Of a stretch of 64,000 nt of DNA, positions 22,690-36,539 are shown in pieces. Below the pieces are notes generated by a model. It was not told where the DNA came from and ran no database searches. It worked only from the letters and a program-made list of their open reading frames with translations. The position numbers were made by a program, and so were the translations under genes. Position 1 is the first letter of the stretch. Every line of letters begins with the position of its first letter. The stretch is taken from contig CP053169.1 of assembly GCA_014607495.2 (NCBI GenBank), positions 3,100,001 through 3,164,000 of the forward strand. Reading direction: 5' to 3'. This DNA is from Carposina sasakii (lineage: Eukaryota > Arthropoda > Insecta > Lepidoptera > Carposinidae).

Positions 22690-22878
22690 ATGTATTGAAA
22701 TGCGCGGGCGCCGCTTTTGGGCGGGAGGCGTGGCGAGGCGTGATACCAGCTGCCGACAACCGCCGACGACAGAAGTGCTTCTCTCGCAGCCTGCGCGGAC
22801 GCATCACGGATTGATTAACGCACAGAAAACTGATTTATAGAGTCGCGTTGAAAAAATAATCGGTCATCGTGAAATGTG
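22690..22878 (+). promoter_or_regulatory. Possible promoter / 5' UTR of the T-box gene
   Basis: A compact GC- and CpG-rich patch (22700-22810, e.g. GCGCGGGCGCCGC, GCCGACAACCGCCGACGAC) in AT-rich surroundings, directly upstream of a possible first coding exon at 22879. No TATA box. Inference only: the patch could instead serve an unseen minus-strand transcript, and the T-box exons begin 19.5 kb downstream. Confidence 0.35.
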
Positions 22879-22930
22879 ATGGAGGGTCAAGATTGGAGAG
22901 GTGAATGGCATCAGGCACGACAGATAGACG
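22879..22930 (+). CDS. Candidate first coding exon of the T-box gene
   Basis: ATG at 22879 opens MEGQDWRGEWHQARQID and reaches a GTAGGT donor at 22931 in phase 1. The first well-supported downstream exon (42479) begins with two bases that complete the codon, giving ...ID-GCLPGGQ. Phase agreement has a one-in-three chance of being accidental. An alternative donor GTGAAT at 22901 is also phase 1. Tbx1/10 N-termini are poorly conserved, so homology cannot decide. The intron would be about 19.5 kb. Confidence 0.35.
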
Positions 22931-24861
22931 GTAGGTGCTTAGATATAAGTGCTTACGTAGTTATACCTACTGCAGGTAGCAGTCATTTACCAAGGGACCA
23001 GCGCTTTCTGTGAAGACTTTGTTGCAAGTTTCAACGGCTAGAAAGAAATAAATGCTCAGTTTTTGGCACTGAATATAGTGCCAAGGAAGAGTTAGGACAA
23101 CGGTCTTTGCATAACTTGAATAGATCGTTTGATAACGTTATTTATTCATGGCTTTGAAAAGAAATTACATTTTACAACTTATCTACGAATCCAAAATATT
23201 GCTGAAACTTTTGTTAGAATCAAGTTTACAAACAACAATATTTCTTTAGTCTTTTACTCGGCACGCAATAACGTCCAATCCAGCAGATGAGACTCTCCTG
23301 AAATTCAAGATTAATTTTTCTTCTTATTCCATTCGCAAGCTTTTGCATTTTAAAGTCTTAATGTGATTGATCCTAGCTTTTAGTTTATCTCCAGATTCAT
23401 GTCCTTTATTTATGACGTAGGCACCTAAACATTAAAGTTTTCGTAGTTACCTAGTCTTCAAGTCGCTTTGGTTAAATGAAGAATCACTTATCCCTGTGTT
23501 ACCTACCAAACACTGCCAATTCATAAATATTTTTAATACCTAATAATAATTTACCTAAATATTATTAGGTAGATCTTCACTTGTTTTCATCTAAGGCAAC
23601 AACCCCATTTAGCAGAGTATCTACCAGCATGGCATAAATTGTAGCGGTTTAGATACCTACCATACATTCTCGTGAAGTCTGGTTGATCGCTCGCATTCAT
23701 CCATCCATCGACAACTGCCGAGCGTCTTAGGAGATGAGTGACACGACCGTGCTATGTATCATTAGTCTCTTTACAGGAATTATTTTCATTTTTTTTTGTT
23801 TACTGCTAAAATATTTTATCCAACAAATAGAAGCTAGAATTCTGTTTCTTAGATGTTGGTTCTGATTTTTCTAACGTAATAAATCTGATTTTTGTTTGAT
23901 TTCTGTGCATTGACTTTGATTCGTCCTCATGAATGACATTATTAAATTTTTTAACAACGATTATAAGTAACATAGTGATAACACTAAAAAACCGTTTGTT
24001 TTACGTTTAAAAATAAATACCTGCATAGGTATAGTATAAATAAATAAGTACTTATAGGTCATCATCATCATCTTATGTATGGACAATAAAAATACTTTCT
24101 ATTTATGCTTCTTAATATAGTTTCTTAATATTATTTCCCGCCCCCGTGGAAAATCCTCTCTTATCGGATTTCTACGTCATACAAAGAACAAGTTTTAAGT
24201 CTAATATCAGCAGTTTCGTTATTTAGGACAAAGTATTTTATATGTATAGATTTAGTTATAATTTTTTAAATGTCCTGATACTTTCGAGAAACTGATGGTG
24301 ATTCTTTAACTATTTGAGTGTCATCATTCCGGTGCCAATGTAGGATTACTTAGAAGGAACAGCAGCCAACACATGACGTGCCTGTCCACTTGAACTCTAT
24401 CGCACTTCCTATAGCAAAAACTTCTCCAGTTGTCATGGCAACCAAAGTTGTCAATTAAGATTAATGTGGCGGCGGGGTGGGCTGTGCGACAGATTTTTTG
24501 TCGTAATTACGGTGGGCAGAAAAAACATCCTCTTCAGTGTAACTACTAATGTTATTTTGACTTTCGGCTAATCGCTGTTTTGTTATTTTTGAACTATTTA
24601 AAATAATATTGGTGAAAATACACTTCGGTAATGTAAGTTGACATTGAGGTTTTGGAATAGATGGATTGTGTAATTTTGGTTTATTTCGTTTTCAGAGTTA
24701 TCTAAACCGTTTTGCATAATTTTTCGAATATTCCTATAAGTAATTACTGTCTTTGTTTATAGAGTTTATAATTAAAAGACATTCGTCTTAGGCTGTGCAA
24801 TCTCAATTGTTACTATAACGTCACTTTTTTGGAACACTCTATATAAATACATAGTTTCTTT

Positions 24862-25406
24862 TAAAGCTGTAACAAACCGTATGTATTCGTTACTGAGTAA
24901 CGGGTACTGCATCAAGTACCGAGTAACGAAACGTTACCCAGGAATTCGTCTCGTTACTCGCATGTTTCGTATCATGGGTATTTTTCGTATAAATACACTG
25001 TTTCGGATCGCAAGTGGTGTATTGATACGTTTGTTTTTGATCGTATGTTCTACCAACGCGCCTAATGCGGTTCATTAAAATCGCTTATTTCAAAGAACGG
25101 TGATTAGGTTTGTTTAAAGTACTTATATAGGTATATTTTTTTTAATCGTCAAAGTTTTTTCTGTTTTGTACTATTCTTTGTCATATAATTAAGTTTGTGG
25201 TTAAAATAAATAGTAAATCCATTGCAAATTTGGTATATTACGTCGACAGTTCACGTCGATTCGACTCGTTACCATACTACATACTATAGTTACTATACCA
25301 TATACGGTGTCAGAAGTAACGAGTTCGGTAACGATACGATAGTAACGAGCACTCATGGTCAAAGTAACGAATACATACGCTTTTATTCGTTACTTTTACA
25401 CCTCTA
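24862..25406. mobile_element. hAT-type MITE, 545 bp, with 8-bp target-site duplication
   Basis: Flanked by perfect GTTTCTTT duplications (24854-24861 and 25407-25414). Termini are TAAAGCTGTAAC on the left and, inverted, TAGAGGTGTAAAAG on the right, which resemble hAT ends. Subterminal inverted blocks CGTATGTATTCGTTACT (24879) and AGTAACGAATACATACG (25360) are exact complements. About ten further copies of TCGTTAC/GTAACGA crowd both halves, as expected of hAT subterminal transposase sites. No transposase. Confidence 0.85.
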
Positions 25407-28369
25407 GTTTCTTTTGATATAATTTGTTTTATAATGTCAAATATTTAAAAAAGAGAAAACTATTTTGTGTTCCCAAATCCCAAACCATCCAGAATGTTAA
25501 ACCCTTAGGTTAAACCCATCTATTACCTCCGAAAATCACAATACTGATAGACAGATTAATGATATTTTTCCGTGTACTAATTCCACCAAAATTTTGTAAC
25601 GTAATTGTACCCGACCCGCGGGGAGATAGCGGTAGGTAATCATTAAAATAAATTAAAAGTTCTGAAACTTGGTTTTGGCAAACTATAAAGTGGTCTAAAC
25701 TATACGCAGTCTTGCTACTGAAATTATTTATGTTTGGGACCTTTCCATTCCAGCCAAATGTGCTTTTAAAAGCGTCACATAAAGGTAATTTAATGGTAAT
25801 TTATATTTTTCCTTTGAAGGGAATTATCATTGGTTAAACCTGTACCTACCTTCTTAGAATTGATTGATGCACTTGTAACTTGACAGGAAAGCTCAAAAAC
25901 ATAATAGGTACATACATACATATACCCACACGGCTGTAGTTCCGAAATGTGGTAGCAAAAACTGCAAGAACATAAATCGAAAACTAAGTTTATTGTTCCT
26001 AGATAGCCTTAGATACGTTTGCAAAAAATATTTTCGGATTAATTTAAAATGATCATACGATTGCTCTTCCTGTTCATAAAAAAGCAGCTTTGTTGCCTCG
26101 GGGATAATATGAAACCTAAGATAATGCATTTGATGCAAGTAGGTCTGCCCACAGGAATTGCTCTCAGCCCTTGCTTGCACCCACTTACAAATTCTAAGTA
26201 AACAATAATTCTTAACGAAAAACCATAAATAATCACGTAAAAATTACCTGACAGCACAATTTGTCCCCTTCCAAGGGTGAGCATAAAGAATGCAACAAAA
26301 AGCGACACGTTGCAGACACACGTGACCCTTATCTTATCAACAAGTCGCAAGAACATTACTCTTTATAGTTCCTGTGAAAGTTTACTTCAGGCTGCTCATG
26401 TTGTTCTACTTCCTCTTAAGTAAGTTTAAGCACAGTGAGTGGGATGGAAGATCTTTTCAGCGCACTTTTTAAGAACACGTGGGCTTCAAGAGTTTTGAAG
26501 TCAGTTAAACTGTCATCTCAATGATTATTTTGCGTAAGAGGCGAAATTGTTAAAATACGAGTAGGACATAGGGCACAGGCTATAATGACAAGAGAGACAG
26601 TTTACAATTTCTGATATTGGACTATCCTGCAGAGGCCATAGGATAGAGAGTGTTTTTCTCAATAAAATTATATTAAAACTGCTTGTTACATTGAACTGAT
26701 TTGCTAATGTCTTAATAATAGATATTGTACAAACAATCCATTAGTTATGTTTTATAATTGTTTTTGAAGTAAACGGGTTTCCACTGTGACAGATCATCTT
26801 TATCGTCAATAAGAACGGGAAAAGTTCATGCTTATTTAATCGGAAAATTAGTAAATTATACATACATACTTATTTTGATTTACGTTTAAATTTTTTCGAG
26901 GAACTTCTAACAGCTGATTGTGTCAAGTTAAAACTTTTATTGTTCTGGGAATCTCTTATTGTTTTTTGCTCTGTTGCTAAAATTATAATGGAGATAAATT
27001 ATTATTAAATCTATTTTTATTATACAATTCGATCTGTCTTTTTTATATTCTGTAAATTTTCTTCAAGCAGGCTTCGGCAATAGCACTAGTCGGGCTAGTG
27101 TTCTATTGTACCTATGTCGTAAAAAATCGATTAAGACAGTTCGTCAATCGTCGGGCGACAGTTGTGTCACAGACAACGGAAACTGACACAAGAAACAAAA
27201 TAGATAATTGTTTGAGGAATTTATTAGACTACTGTCCCTATTATTTGTGATGATTCTCTTTGGTGTTTCGCTTTGCTTTGTCTAAATAACTGCGACTGTT
27301 TTACCTATTTTCCTTGTACAACCTGATTTATCCTGGGATTGTTACTGTACTGTGGTAGGGCTTCAATGGAATACAACTGCATCTAAGGAACTCGCAGACA
27401 CTCTCCCAGGCGATAAGCAAGCAACCACTGCAAGCACTGATGATTTACAACAAAAGCTGTGAGATCTCTTTTTGATTTTGCAGTTCTGGCTACCCCACTT
27501 CGGAAACATAGCCGTGTGTACCTACTTGTATGTAATTATCAATTAAATTTTCAATTCAATTTGATTTATTTTTGTTACAACGTAACAACAGTAAGTACAT
27601 GATATAATAAAATCAACATATCATAAACCCGTATTGTGAGAGGCTGGTGCCTGAAGTAGGCTAAAGATAGCCTGTATTACAGGTCACCAGGAGTCCCTTC
27701 CACGGAATAAATGTAGCTTTTAATTTAAAATGTTACGTTAAAAGCGATAAAAAAAAATATGAATGTATTGTCCATGTAACTTATTTCCCATGTATTAAAC
27801 ACACAATTATTAAATTTATCTTCTAGTAGTAGTCTTAACTAAATTGTTAAAATGTAACCCGTAAAGTTCAATTGCATTCGACAATCTCCTAGTAGGAGTT
27901 CTTACTAGATTTTAATAAAAATGAAACTTTCAGGACCACCTATAATCTCATTCGGTCATCGTTGACATTCCCTTTCGATTTCTCACGGCTTTTAAAACAA
28001 ACGATCTCATTTGAGTGCTCAAAAAAATTCAACAAAAACTCCGGCATTACGAACGCTCGAAGAATAACAAACAACCGTAGCACAAATATATGATACTTGG
28101 CGTGAAGACACAGAGGAGGGAAATGAATAATTAATCAATTAAAACTTTACGTCTCAATATATAAACAACGTAATATGTATGTTACTATACAAAATATGGC
28201 TCTTGCGTGTTTGATATCTTGTCAAAAGTATTTGAAAAGTGACCGTGATTGAATATGTTTGACTTAGAACTTATACTTACGGCCAATTTCAAAACTAGAT
28301 ATCATAAAGAATCTCGGATTTTTAAAATTCTAAATTTATAATCATGTATGAAAACAATGGAGCATTTGG

Positions 28370-28620
28370 AGACGGCCGACTGGTCTAGTAGGTAGTGACC
28401 CTACCTGTGACGACATAGGTCCTGCGTTCGAATCCCGGTAGGTGCAAACATTGATATGATGAATATCAATGTTTGTTTCCGAGTCATGGATATTTCTATA
28501 TTTATCTATGTATTTATACACCGTTGCTTAGTACCCACGACACAAGACTTTAGGGATCTTAGTGTGGGACTAGGTTAATGTGTTGTGTAGTGTGTGAATA
28601 TTTATTTATTTATTTATATT
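28370..28620 (+). mobile_element. tRNA-derived SINE
   Basis: The head carries a pol III A box (TGGTCTAGTAGG, 28381) and B box (GTTCGAATCCC, 28426), spaced as in a tRNA. The body includes CCGAGTCATGGATATTTCTA, ACGACACAAGACTTTAGGGA and GGTTAATGTGTTGTGTAGTG, with a (TTTA)n tail. The body is seen again at 39486-39605, and a head-like piece (GGGTTCGAATCCCCG) is at 38350-38440. Confidence 0.85.
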
Positions 28621-31324
28621 TAACCTGAAATAATTAGCTATGCAAAAAATCTCTCGAGATCGGTTATTGAAATTGGCTGTTAGTATTCTCAACTCCGAGA
28701 TAGTTTAATCATTTCAGGAAAAGTAGGCTTTAGCTTTTCTATAGTACCAATTAGCGCCAATTATCTTATCTACCTACCCCGTAAGGGATAAAGGCGTGAT
28801 TATATGTATGTATGTATCTATCTATCTACTTATAGTTGTTTCTCTGTATTTCTGTGCTCTGTGATCGCTTGCACATCATGCTGGATTAGAATAGACGTCC
28901 CATCTCAGCGGTTATGATTTACTGGAATTAAATTATACACAGAATGTCAGTTTTCGTAACCGCATGATATTTTCGGCGTATTTGGAAATAACCAAAGTTT
29001 CTGTAAAAATTTTCTTGCCTGGAGTACTATCGCTTGGCTGAAGTCTAAGGTTGAACTGAATTTGTTCGATATGTTATATTACCTAGGTTAGGGTAGATAC
29101 TAAGGTAAGTACTAAAACCAGTGATTACTAACTTAGAACCAACAGATAATAGAATTGTATGATTCTTATTTATAGTAGGATATATTATTATTGTTAGGGT
29201 AACATTTTATGTTTCCAATCCAAACAGTTCGGTCGAAACCGCAAATTAGAATAATCGATTGAACATACGATTTCGATTACATTTTTCTTTGATTATTTTA
29301 TTTAAAAATATGTACCGAACGTATTTTATTTATTTGCTAACGATATTTACACCACATGGTTTTATTTTAAAATAGGCAATAGGAAATTATTTTTAGTAGG
29401 GGAAAGAAACGTAGCGTTAAGTCTAAGGATTATTTATACTATCCTGATTTGAGCCAGAAGAAAAGATCATAACATTTCAAAATAAAAAGTCTAATCAATC
29501 AGTATCTGGAATACCTACCAAACTGCAACATGATTTACAACTCTTTGCTTCATTATGACTAAATGAAATTAATATGACTTTTAGATAAATTGTTCATAAT
29601 GGTATTCTTCCATGTAGGTATGTCTTCGACGCAGTGCAATACGATATAGAAAAAATAAACACCACACCGTTTGTTATCGTAATATTTAATTTTAACGTCT
29701 TCGTAATAACTGGCAGTTTCAATTTGGTATTTTGAATAACGCCATTTGCCGGATACGAATAAAATTAAATCGAATCAAATGTTACAGCAAAGTAAAGAAA
29801 GTACAGCATCTTGGAAATCATAATCTTGGAACTATGAAATACCGTTTTTCGAAAATAATATAATATTTTACGACCATTTTTTTGGGGGAAATATTTATGT
29901 CATAGTCTAATAACAGAATACTGAACTAACAGTACAGTTTGTTATTAATAACTTTATGTGAAACCGTAATAAGGAAAATAACTTCATCGCTAAATATTTG
30001 CCTACTTAACAGTTCAGTACCGAATGAATTTATTCTGTAGACTTAAATTTTTTTATACCAACTGTATTAAATAATATGTCTATGTTTATGCAATGTTATA
30101 AATTAACCGCTTTATTATTTCACCATTAACATGTGGCTTTATTATAACAAGTTTTTATTAATTCTCTGAGAAAAATAAACATTATTGCCTAATTACTTGA
30201 AACTGGGGCATGTGTAAAATCACATGAACTAAAGTGTTCTTGAAAAATTATGATCCCCGCGAATCAGTCCGTGTGTACTGCAGAAAAAACTAAATGAATA
30301 CATATAGAAATTGTAAACAGAAGCCTATGTCCTTTCTTAGGCTCTAGGCTGTCTGTGTGTCATATTTAATTAAATCGGTTTAGTTGTTTTGGCATGACAG
30401 TCAGTCCGACATATAAACCTAGTTAATTTCGCAAGGAAGTAACGATAAGGTGAAAAATGTATGTTATCATTGGTCTAATTATAGACATTAATTATGCCAT
30501 TGAAAAATAGTTCTAGGTAAGTATTAATATATTTTTTATTAATTTCTGTAGATTTTTAGCAGTTATCCAGCTACTATATTATTGAAACTCTACAATAACG
30601 TTGTTCTTATTTTGTAAACCTGGTAGGTACATATAAATCAATTTGTGATGTATTACCCAAATCTGTTTATAACCACAACAAAAGCGAAAGCTACAAATTA
30701 CCAATGTCACATGTAATCTGAGAGCATTCCTGGTACGACCCGTTTCACTCGCGCTCCGGATAAATTATCCCAATTAGTTGCGACGTCAGAACGGAACGTA
30801 AGCGTTTTTCCCCATATACCTGGTAGGTACATAAAGAAAATACTAGAATCAATTAAGGAGCTGCATTCTTAATGCTGGCTACTGGTCACTGACCATTAAC
30901 ATGCTAAACTTTTATTTTATTCTTTGTTATGTTTCTGTCTCAAATAAAGTATTACTTAAACGTGGCTGTGCGATCTTCCTTAAAATCCTGTTTATTTCGG
31001 GAACACAGCCGTGTCTTTAACCACATGGCGCGTCTCCTGTTTGCTCCTAATAATATATACTTATATCTTTACCATTTAGGCGCCCTCTAGGATTTGGCGC
31101 CTGGAGCGACTGCTCCGTTCGCCGTAGTCTATATGTAGGTATGTAATTTTCGAAAGCAATGATTCCATCCACAAATTACCACCCCCCCCTGATGTCCAGG
31201 ACTTAGGTGGACCACTAATTGAACATGATAATTTTATTAATATATTTTGTCACCGTACAGATTTTATGTAACATAGGTACCTTCAATATTTAATTAATTT
31301 AATATAATGTAATAACTTTGTTAG

Positions 31325-31537
31325 CTCTGAGCTGAAGCATTCCTGGCCGATGGAGTCGGAAAGTTAGAGTGGATACCACGTCGGCAAGCGCAGCTTGGAA
31401 AGGCCACCCGCGAGGTGGACGGACGACCTGGCCAAGGTCGCGGGCGTCGGTTGGGTGCAGGCTGCTTCCGACCGGTCGGAGTGGAGGTTGTTGGGGAAAG
31501 CCTATGTCCAACAGTGGACTTCTCAGGGCTGTAAATG
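31325..31537 (+). mobile_element. RTE LINE 3'-end fragment
   Basis: A continuous 3' stub: CTGGCCGATGGAGTCGGAAA, GGATACCACGTCGGCAAGCG, CACCCGCGAGGTGGACGGAC, GTTGGGTGCAGGCTGCTTCC and CCTATGTCCAACAGTGGACT. It is close to the element at 20745-20945 (ACTGATGGCCGATGG onward) and belongs to the same subfamily. Confidence 0.88.
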
Positions 31538-32734
31538 ATGAACGTTTCACTCGCGCTCCGGATAAATTATCCCAATCTGCGACGTCACGGAACGTAAGTT
31601 CGTCTCTTGCTTTTCTCGAAGTTGCGTTGCCATTTAAAACCCGGAGACTATTTATGTCAGGGGAAATCTATAACTTGATATAATGAAATGTTTTGCTACA
31701 TTTATAAAATGGCAAAAAATTTGGTGGACCAAATGTAGCCGCCCTGCTCCGCGCATCCTGCTCTATGTATTAGGGACGTAGTTAGCCGCATGCCATACCT
31801 ACCTAACAATGATACGGGGCTTTGCCTAACACAAAATTCATGTGTGAGAATAATAAAATATAATAGTAAAAATGATTACAAAGAAATAATGGCTTATAAA
31901 TGGCTAATAAATCGTTTGCTTCACTCCTACCATGATGCATTAGGGTCACAAATTCTTAGAGCATCACGAGAAATAGAGTATGCGAAAAAACCCCTAAAAA
32001 TATCGCGCTCGCTCCGCTCATGTTTTCTTTATACATTTTTTAACACATTCTGCATTACATGTGTATGTTTCTTACTTTTTTAGTCTACAAACGGATGGGC
32101 ATTAACAAAATTTTGTATGGAAGCTGCTGGATTAACACTAGGCTGTTTTTCTGGTCACTGAGCTAGTTGTACATAAATAACTTTAATGTATAAGACCAAA
32201 TTTCGTATAACTAGATACCAAACTGTATTCCCGCGATTTATTTGTGCCCGCCCCCTTATTACCTACCTAACTAGCAAACGCAAAGCGAAAATTGTACTCG
32301 CTCATTGCTTGTCAAATTCGTATTACGTAAAATGAATTACAAAGGAACACATTTCAAGGCGAATATTGAAAAATTTTGCTATCGCTTTGCTTCGGATTTG
32401 CCCCATCTGTTAGAAACCCTTGTTCGGAGTTTTGCGTCATTCGACATACCTCACAGACAAATCATTCACCACGGTTATGGAATATAAATTCGGTGTCTTG
32501 ATAGTGCTTCTCTGGATGTCTCGAAGTAAATTTTAGAAATTGGGAGCGCAAAAATTAGAATACCAATAACAAAAAAATTATTGCCTCATAACAAAATTTA
32601 CTTAATTAGCGCCATCACTCCTGACTCCCATTTGCGGGTAATTGAGGTCCTGGGCAATAATATATACCTATATCTTTACCTGGAGAATCTTGCTCTTTAC
32701 TCTTTCGGTCCCCTTCTTCGGCGCCCTCTAGGAT

Positions 32735-32870
32735 TTGCAGAAAACGGCGACCCTGGAGACACTTCCCGATGCTTCCATGGAGAAAAATGCATGATGATGA
32801 GGAGATTCGTAAATTTGGGGAACGTGACGACCAAAAATCACCCCGTATATTTTTCCTTTCCCCTATCTTT
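32735..32870 (-). mobile_element. Copy of the CCATGGAAGC inverted-repeat element
   Basis: Minus-strand reading: TATACGGGGTGATTTTTGGT, CGTCACGTTCCC, TCTCCTCATCATCATGC, TTTTTCTCCATGGAAGCAT and GGGAAGTGTCTCC. Same order as 4436-4560 and 39945-40080. The overlapping open frames on both strands are repeat sequence, not genes. Confidence 0.65.
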
Positions 32871-33689
32871 TTCTTTGGGTGGCGTATGGGCAATGGGGAT
32901 CACCCGATTCTCATTACCCCAAGTATTTTATGGAAAAAATAATAAACCAAAATATACTGAAAAACTCGGATTTAAGTAGGAAATATTACACCAAATGTAG
33001 GGCGTAAAATAGTAACATATGACCAATAAATTTTGATTTTGCATGTAAAAATTTTCGGCGAGCCGCAAAAACAAAACACACCTCTATTATGCTGTCGCCA
33101 CACGCGGCACTCGCAGCGACAGCGAGGGAACAGAGCGGGCAGGGAGGTGTCTATTAGTGTTCTTAATGTGTGGGTGACCACTATTACCCCTGACTCCCAT
33201 GATTCCAAGTTATGTGTTAATCAAGTAAAGAATATTTTTTTAAGTACATTTATAAAATTCTTCTTGTATTTATTGTTATAAAAATCAATTAGTTCTTGAC
33301 TTGACCACGACTGGACCCCCTCCTGCACTATCTGCATATCTATAGGTGCATCATCCTCGGTACGAGATGGCACTTCATGTGTGTGTCAGTCGGGTTGATT
33401 TACGTGTCGGTCAGGTCGTCACTTCCCTCCCAAGTCATATCTGGCACATTTGTTACTTGCGGCTGTGGTAGTGTGGAGAGGGCTTTAGTTTTTCTTATTC
33501 TTTGTAATATTCTCCTTTTTTTTACAAGTTCATTCATTAATTCATGTTCACACGGCTGTGTTCTCAAAACAGGGTAGCCAGAGGTGTAAGATCACGAAAG
33601 AGATTCTTACAGATACGTTTAGTATAGCAGGATCAGATATTACAAGCTGTTAGCACGAATTCACTGTAACATTCCTTGAGTATATGCGA

Positions 33690-33920
33690 TACATGGACGT
33701 ATCTCAGGACGCCTTTTCCTAGGCAGGGGCCGATAGATGAGACATGGTGCCACTTCTCAATTTTAGGGTAAGTTGAGATGTACAGTTTGGTTAGTAGTAA
33801 CAGGTGGATCGCCTACAAAACACCAAGACCCTCTTGTCCTCTACTGACTTGTACAGTATTCCTGGGAAGAGAAGCAGCTGTAGTATTATACGTTTTTTTC
33901 TTCACTCCCAGAGCAGCATA
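33690..33920 (-). repeat. Dispersed repeat A, older copy
   Basis: Minus-strand reading contains GCTGCTTCTCTTCCCAGG, AGTAGAGGACAAGAGGGTCT, TGGTGTTTTGTAGGCGAT, CACCTGTTACTACTAACC and AAGTGGCACCATGTCTCATC. It is aligned with 21058-21320 but has small deletions. Confidence 0.75.
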
Positions 33921-35324
33921 GAAGCATTATAATGTCTCTTAATAATAATACGTAAGGAATATACTACATACTTTAAGGTCAGAATATAAAATAGGAAATA
34001 AAAGAATGAAATCTTTTATTGAAGAACGACAATGTTAAGAAAAATTAAAATAAGAATTAGTAAAATAGTCTCGATCTCTTAGTAAAAATCAACAATCATT
34101 CGAAAAATAATATTGTATGTGTCTACTGTTTTACTTGCAAACAGTACTAAAAAATCATTAAGAAGACACACGGGATCAGAACGGAATACAAAATAAATCA
34201 AATATTCGTCTGATCCCGCGACGGGATCGGATAGGAATAAAATTATAAAATTAAATAAAACGGATCCTTTGGATTCATAACGATTGTGATGTAATTAGGT
34301 ACGAAAAAAAACAAAAAATCATTTTCATTCCCTTTTATTATTTCCTACACTAACAAAAAATGAATGGATGAGTATGCAGATGATTTTCGGTTTTACTTAG
34401 TTTTGAAATCGGTTATGCTGAGTTTATTATGAAAGTAATTTTATTCTTTTGAAATTATTCTCCATATTATGCTATCCCTGTAATTAAGTGCTCCGGACAT
34501 TGAAATATTTTTTCTTCTCATATTGTACGATTTGTATGGTTGGCGTTTCAGTGACATCCCCTAATTTAGTACTTACTTCTTGCATACCTACACCATATAC
34601 ATACGTAAGATATTAAAATATTTTTGTTATTATTATATTTCCAAATCAATTAAACAATATCTAGTAGCAGCCTGCTTTCCTGAGTCAAAATAACTAGACA
34701 CTAAGAATTCACTAGCTTTTAATTTTTCATGGAAACTGTACAGTAAAAAACAAGCCCTAACTAGTGGAAAATCCCCTTTATCGAATTTTAATCATAATTG
34801 TATCGATAATAGGTACCCTTACCTTTTCAATCAACTCCCTTGCATTTTTGAAACAAAACGTAAATTTTTCAGTCGTTTCATAATGTTTCTGTAGTATATT
34901 TTTACCGGGTCGTGGCTAATGGCCCAAGCTCGGTTACCAGCTAACGAGGCAAGAACTGCGGCACAAATCACCATTAGTGATGGCGCTGGACCGTCGCACA
35001 GTTTCGACTGCAAGATGTATAGGTAATCATTTTTAAAAGAAAATCTTGTAACTAATATTACATACATATACAGACGGTTATGTATCCGAAATGGGGTAGC
35101 CAGAACTGCAGGTTCATAAAGTAGATCCCCTAGCCATGTTTAGTACTCGTATAGCGGGGGAAGATCTAAATGATGAACGAAATCAGTGATGAGAGTTATT
35201 AATGATGCTGGTACGCAACCTACATACTGCAAGAGAAGTAAATAATGAAAGAAGAGGGTTTATTTCAACTGGACTGTTTCAGTTGCCTTACATGACTTAA
35301 CCTAAGCTAATTTCATGAAGAGTG

Positions 35325-35510
35325 GTTGAGTAGATCTATGCTGATGCGAGGCTTCAATAGAATAATCAACTAGGTAAATCTCCTTCCGTGCATGTCGACT
35401 CAGGGGGCGTTTCTCTTAGGCGATGACTTGACACTGGTCTTCTACATGTGGCTCTGTATGTGAAGCGAGGCTGGTAGGTCCTTCATTGATTTTGTACAGC
35501 CGTATTTAAG
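35325..35510 (+). repeat. Dispersed repeat B, degraded copy
   Basis: Contains TGCTGATGCGAGGCTTCAAT, AATCTCCTTCCGTGCATGTC, CAGGGGGCGTTTCTCTTAGG, CGATGACTTGACACTGG and ATTTTGTACAGCCGTA. A related end (CCGAAATGGGGTAGCCAGAA) lies at 35085. Confidence 0.6.
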
Positions 35511-36539
35511 TATTTAAAGGTGGGTTTACAGTATAAGTAAGTGTTAAAAGTTTATGTGCCAAGAGGGCAGTACAGTGGGCGGCAAATATATTGACTTGGC
35601 AACTTCAATCAGCAATCACAACAGTCAACATTTTAGTCAACACTATAATTAAACGACCATTGGACACATTTTGGTATGATAACTATTGCAAACATGACAT
35701 TCCTAATGCAATCCTAAACTATTTAATTTGCAATTTATAAGTTGCAGTTGGCACAGATTGCAAATTCATTCGATCTTATATTGATTTCGGTCATTTAATT
35801 AGACCAAGAATCAAGACGTCACAATTACCTATGCACATTTAAATGTGAACAAAGTCTAAATTTCGTCCCATCAACATGTAACTAATCGAATCGAAAACTA
35901 GCATACACGACCTATATTTAAGCAGATAAAGCAACACAGAAAGCCCTAACGTAACAGAAATAGTACCCAGCACTAACATCAGTCAATCAGCAGTCACAAC
36001 ACGCGGCGTCTCCGACGGCCTGTCTAGATCGCAGCTAGGAACACTGGCTGATCGGTTTAATTCGGGATTTATTCAGAAGACGATTCGATCATGTAATACT
36101 GAGCCAGGCCCTTGATGAAATTCTTAGATACCGTCCCATCGCTGGTTCATTGATGTTTGCTACTGTTTCTTTTTACAAATTGATAGTTGAATTGTGAAAT
36201 CAAAATGTTGACACAGATTATAAGACGTAATTTCGTCGACCATGGCATATAGGTATAGAAGATGCCGGAACTATAGGTATGTGCGCTTATATGATTGGTC
36301 AATAGATCGTTATAATTTGTAGATAATTATGATTCTGTATTATCTCTTGATTTTAGGGGAATACATACCTACAGACACTGAGGTATTGTTCTGACAAATG
36401 TTCTTGGTAGAGTTTTTAGGTTTGTTAATCTCGAGTTTGAAATGATCTACTTTTCGTTGTTAATTCAATTGTTATAACATAAACAAACCTCAAAATATTA
36501 ATAAAATGAAATCGATTAATGATTTCATAGGATTAGGTA

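Noticed and set aside
31790..32083. 97-codon plus-strand frame
   Set aside because: No recognisable motif, ends in a run of hydrophobic codons from AT-rich DNA; no splice or promoter support.
32581..32979. 132-codon plus-strand frame and 92-codon antisense frame
   Set aside because: They cover a copy of the CCATGGAAGC inverted-repeat element plus flanks; no protein family and no gene signals.
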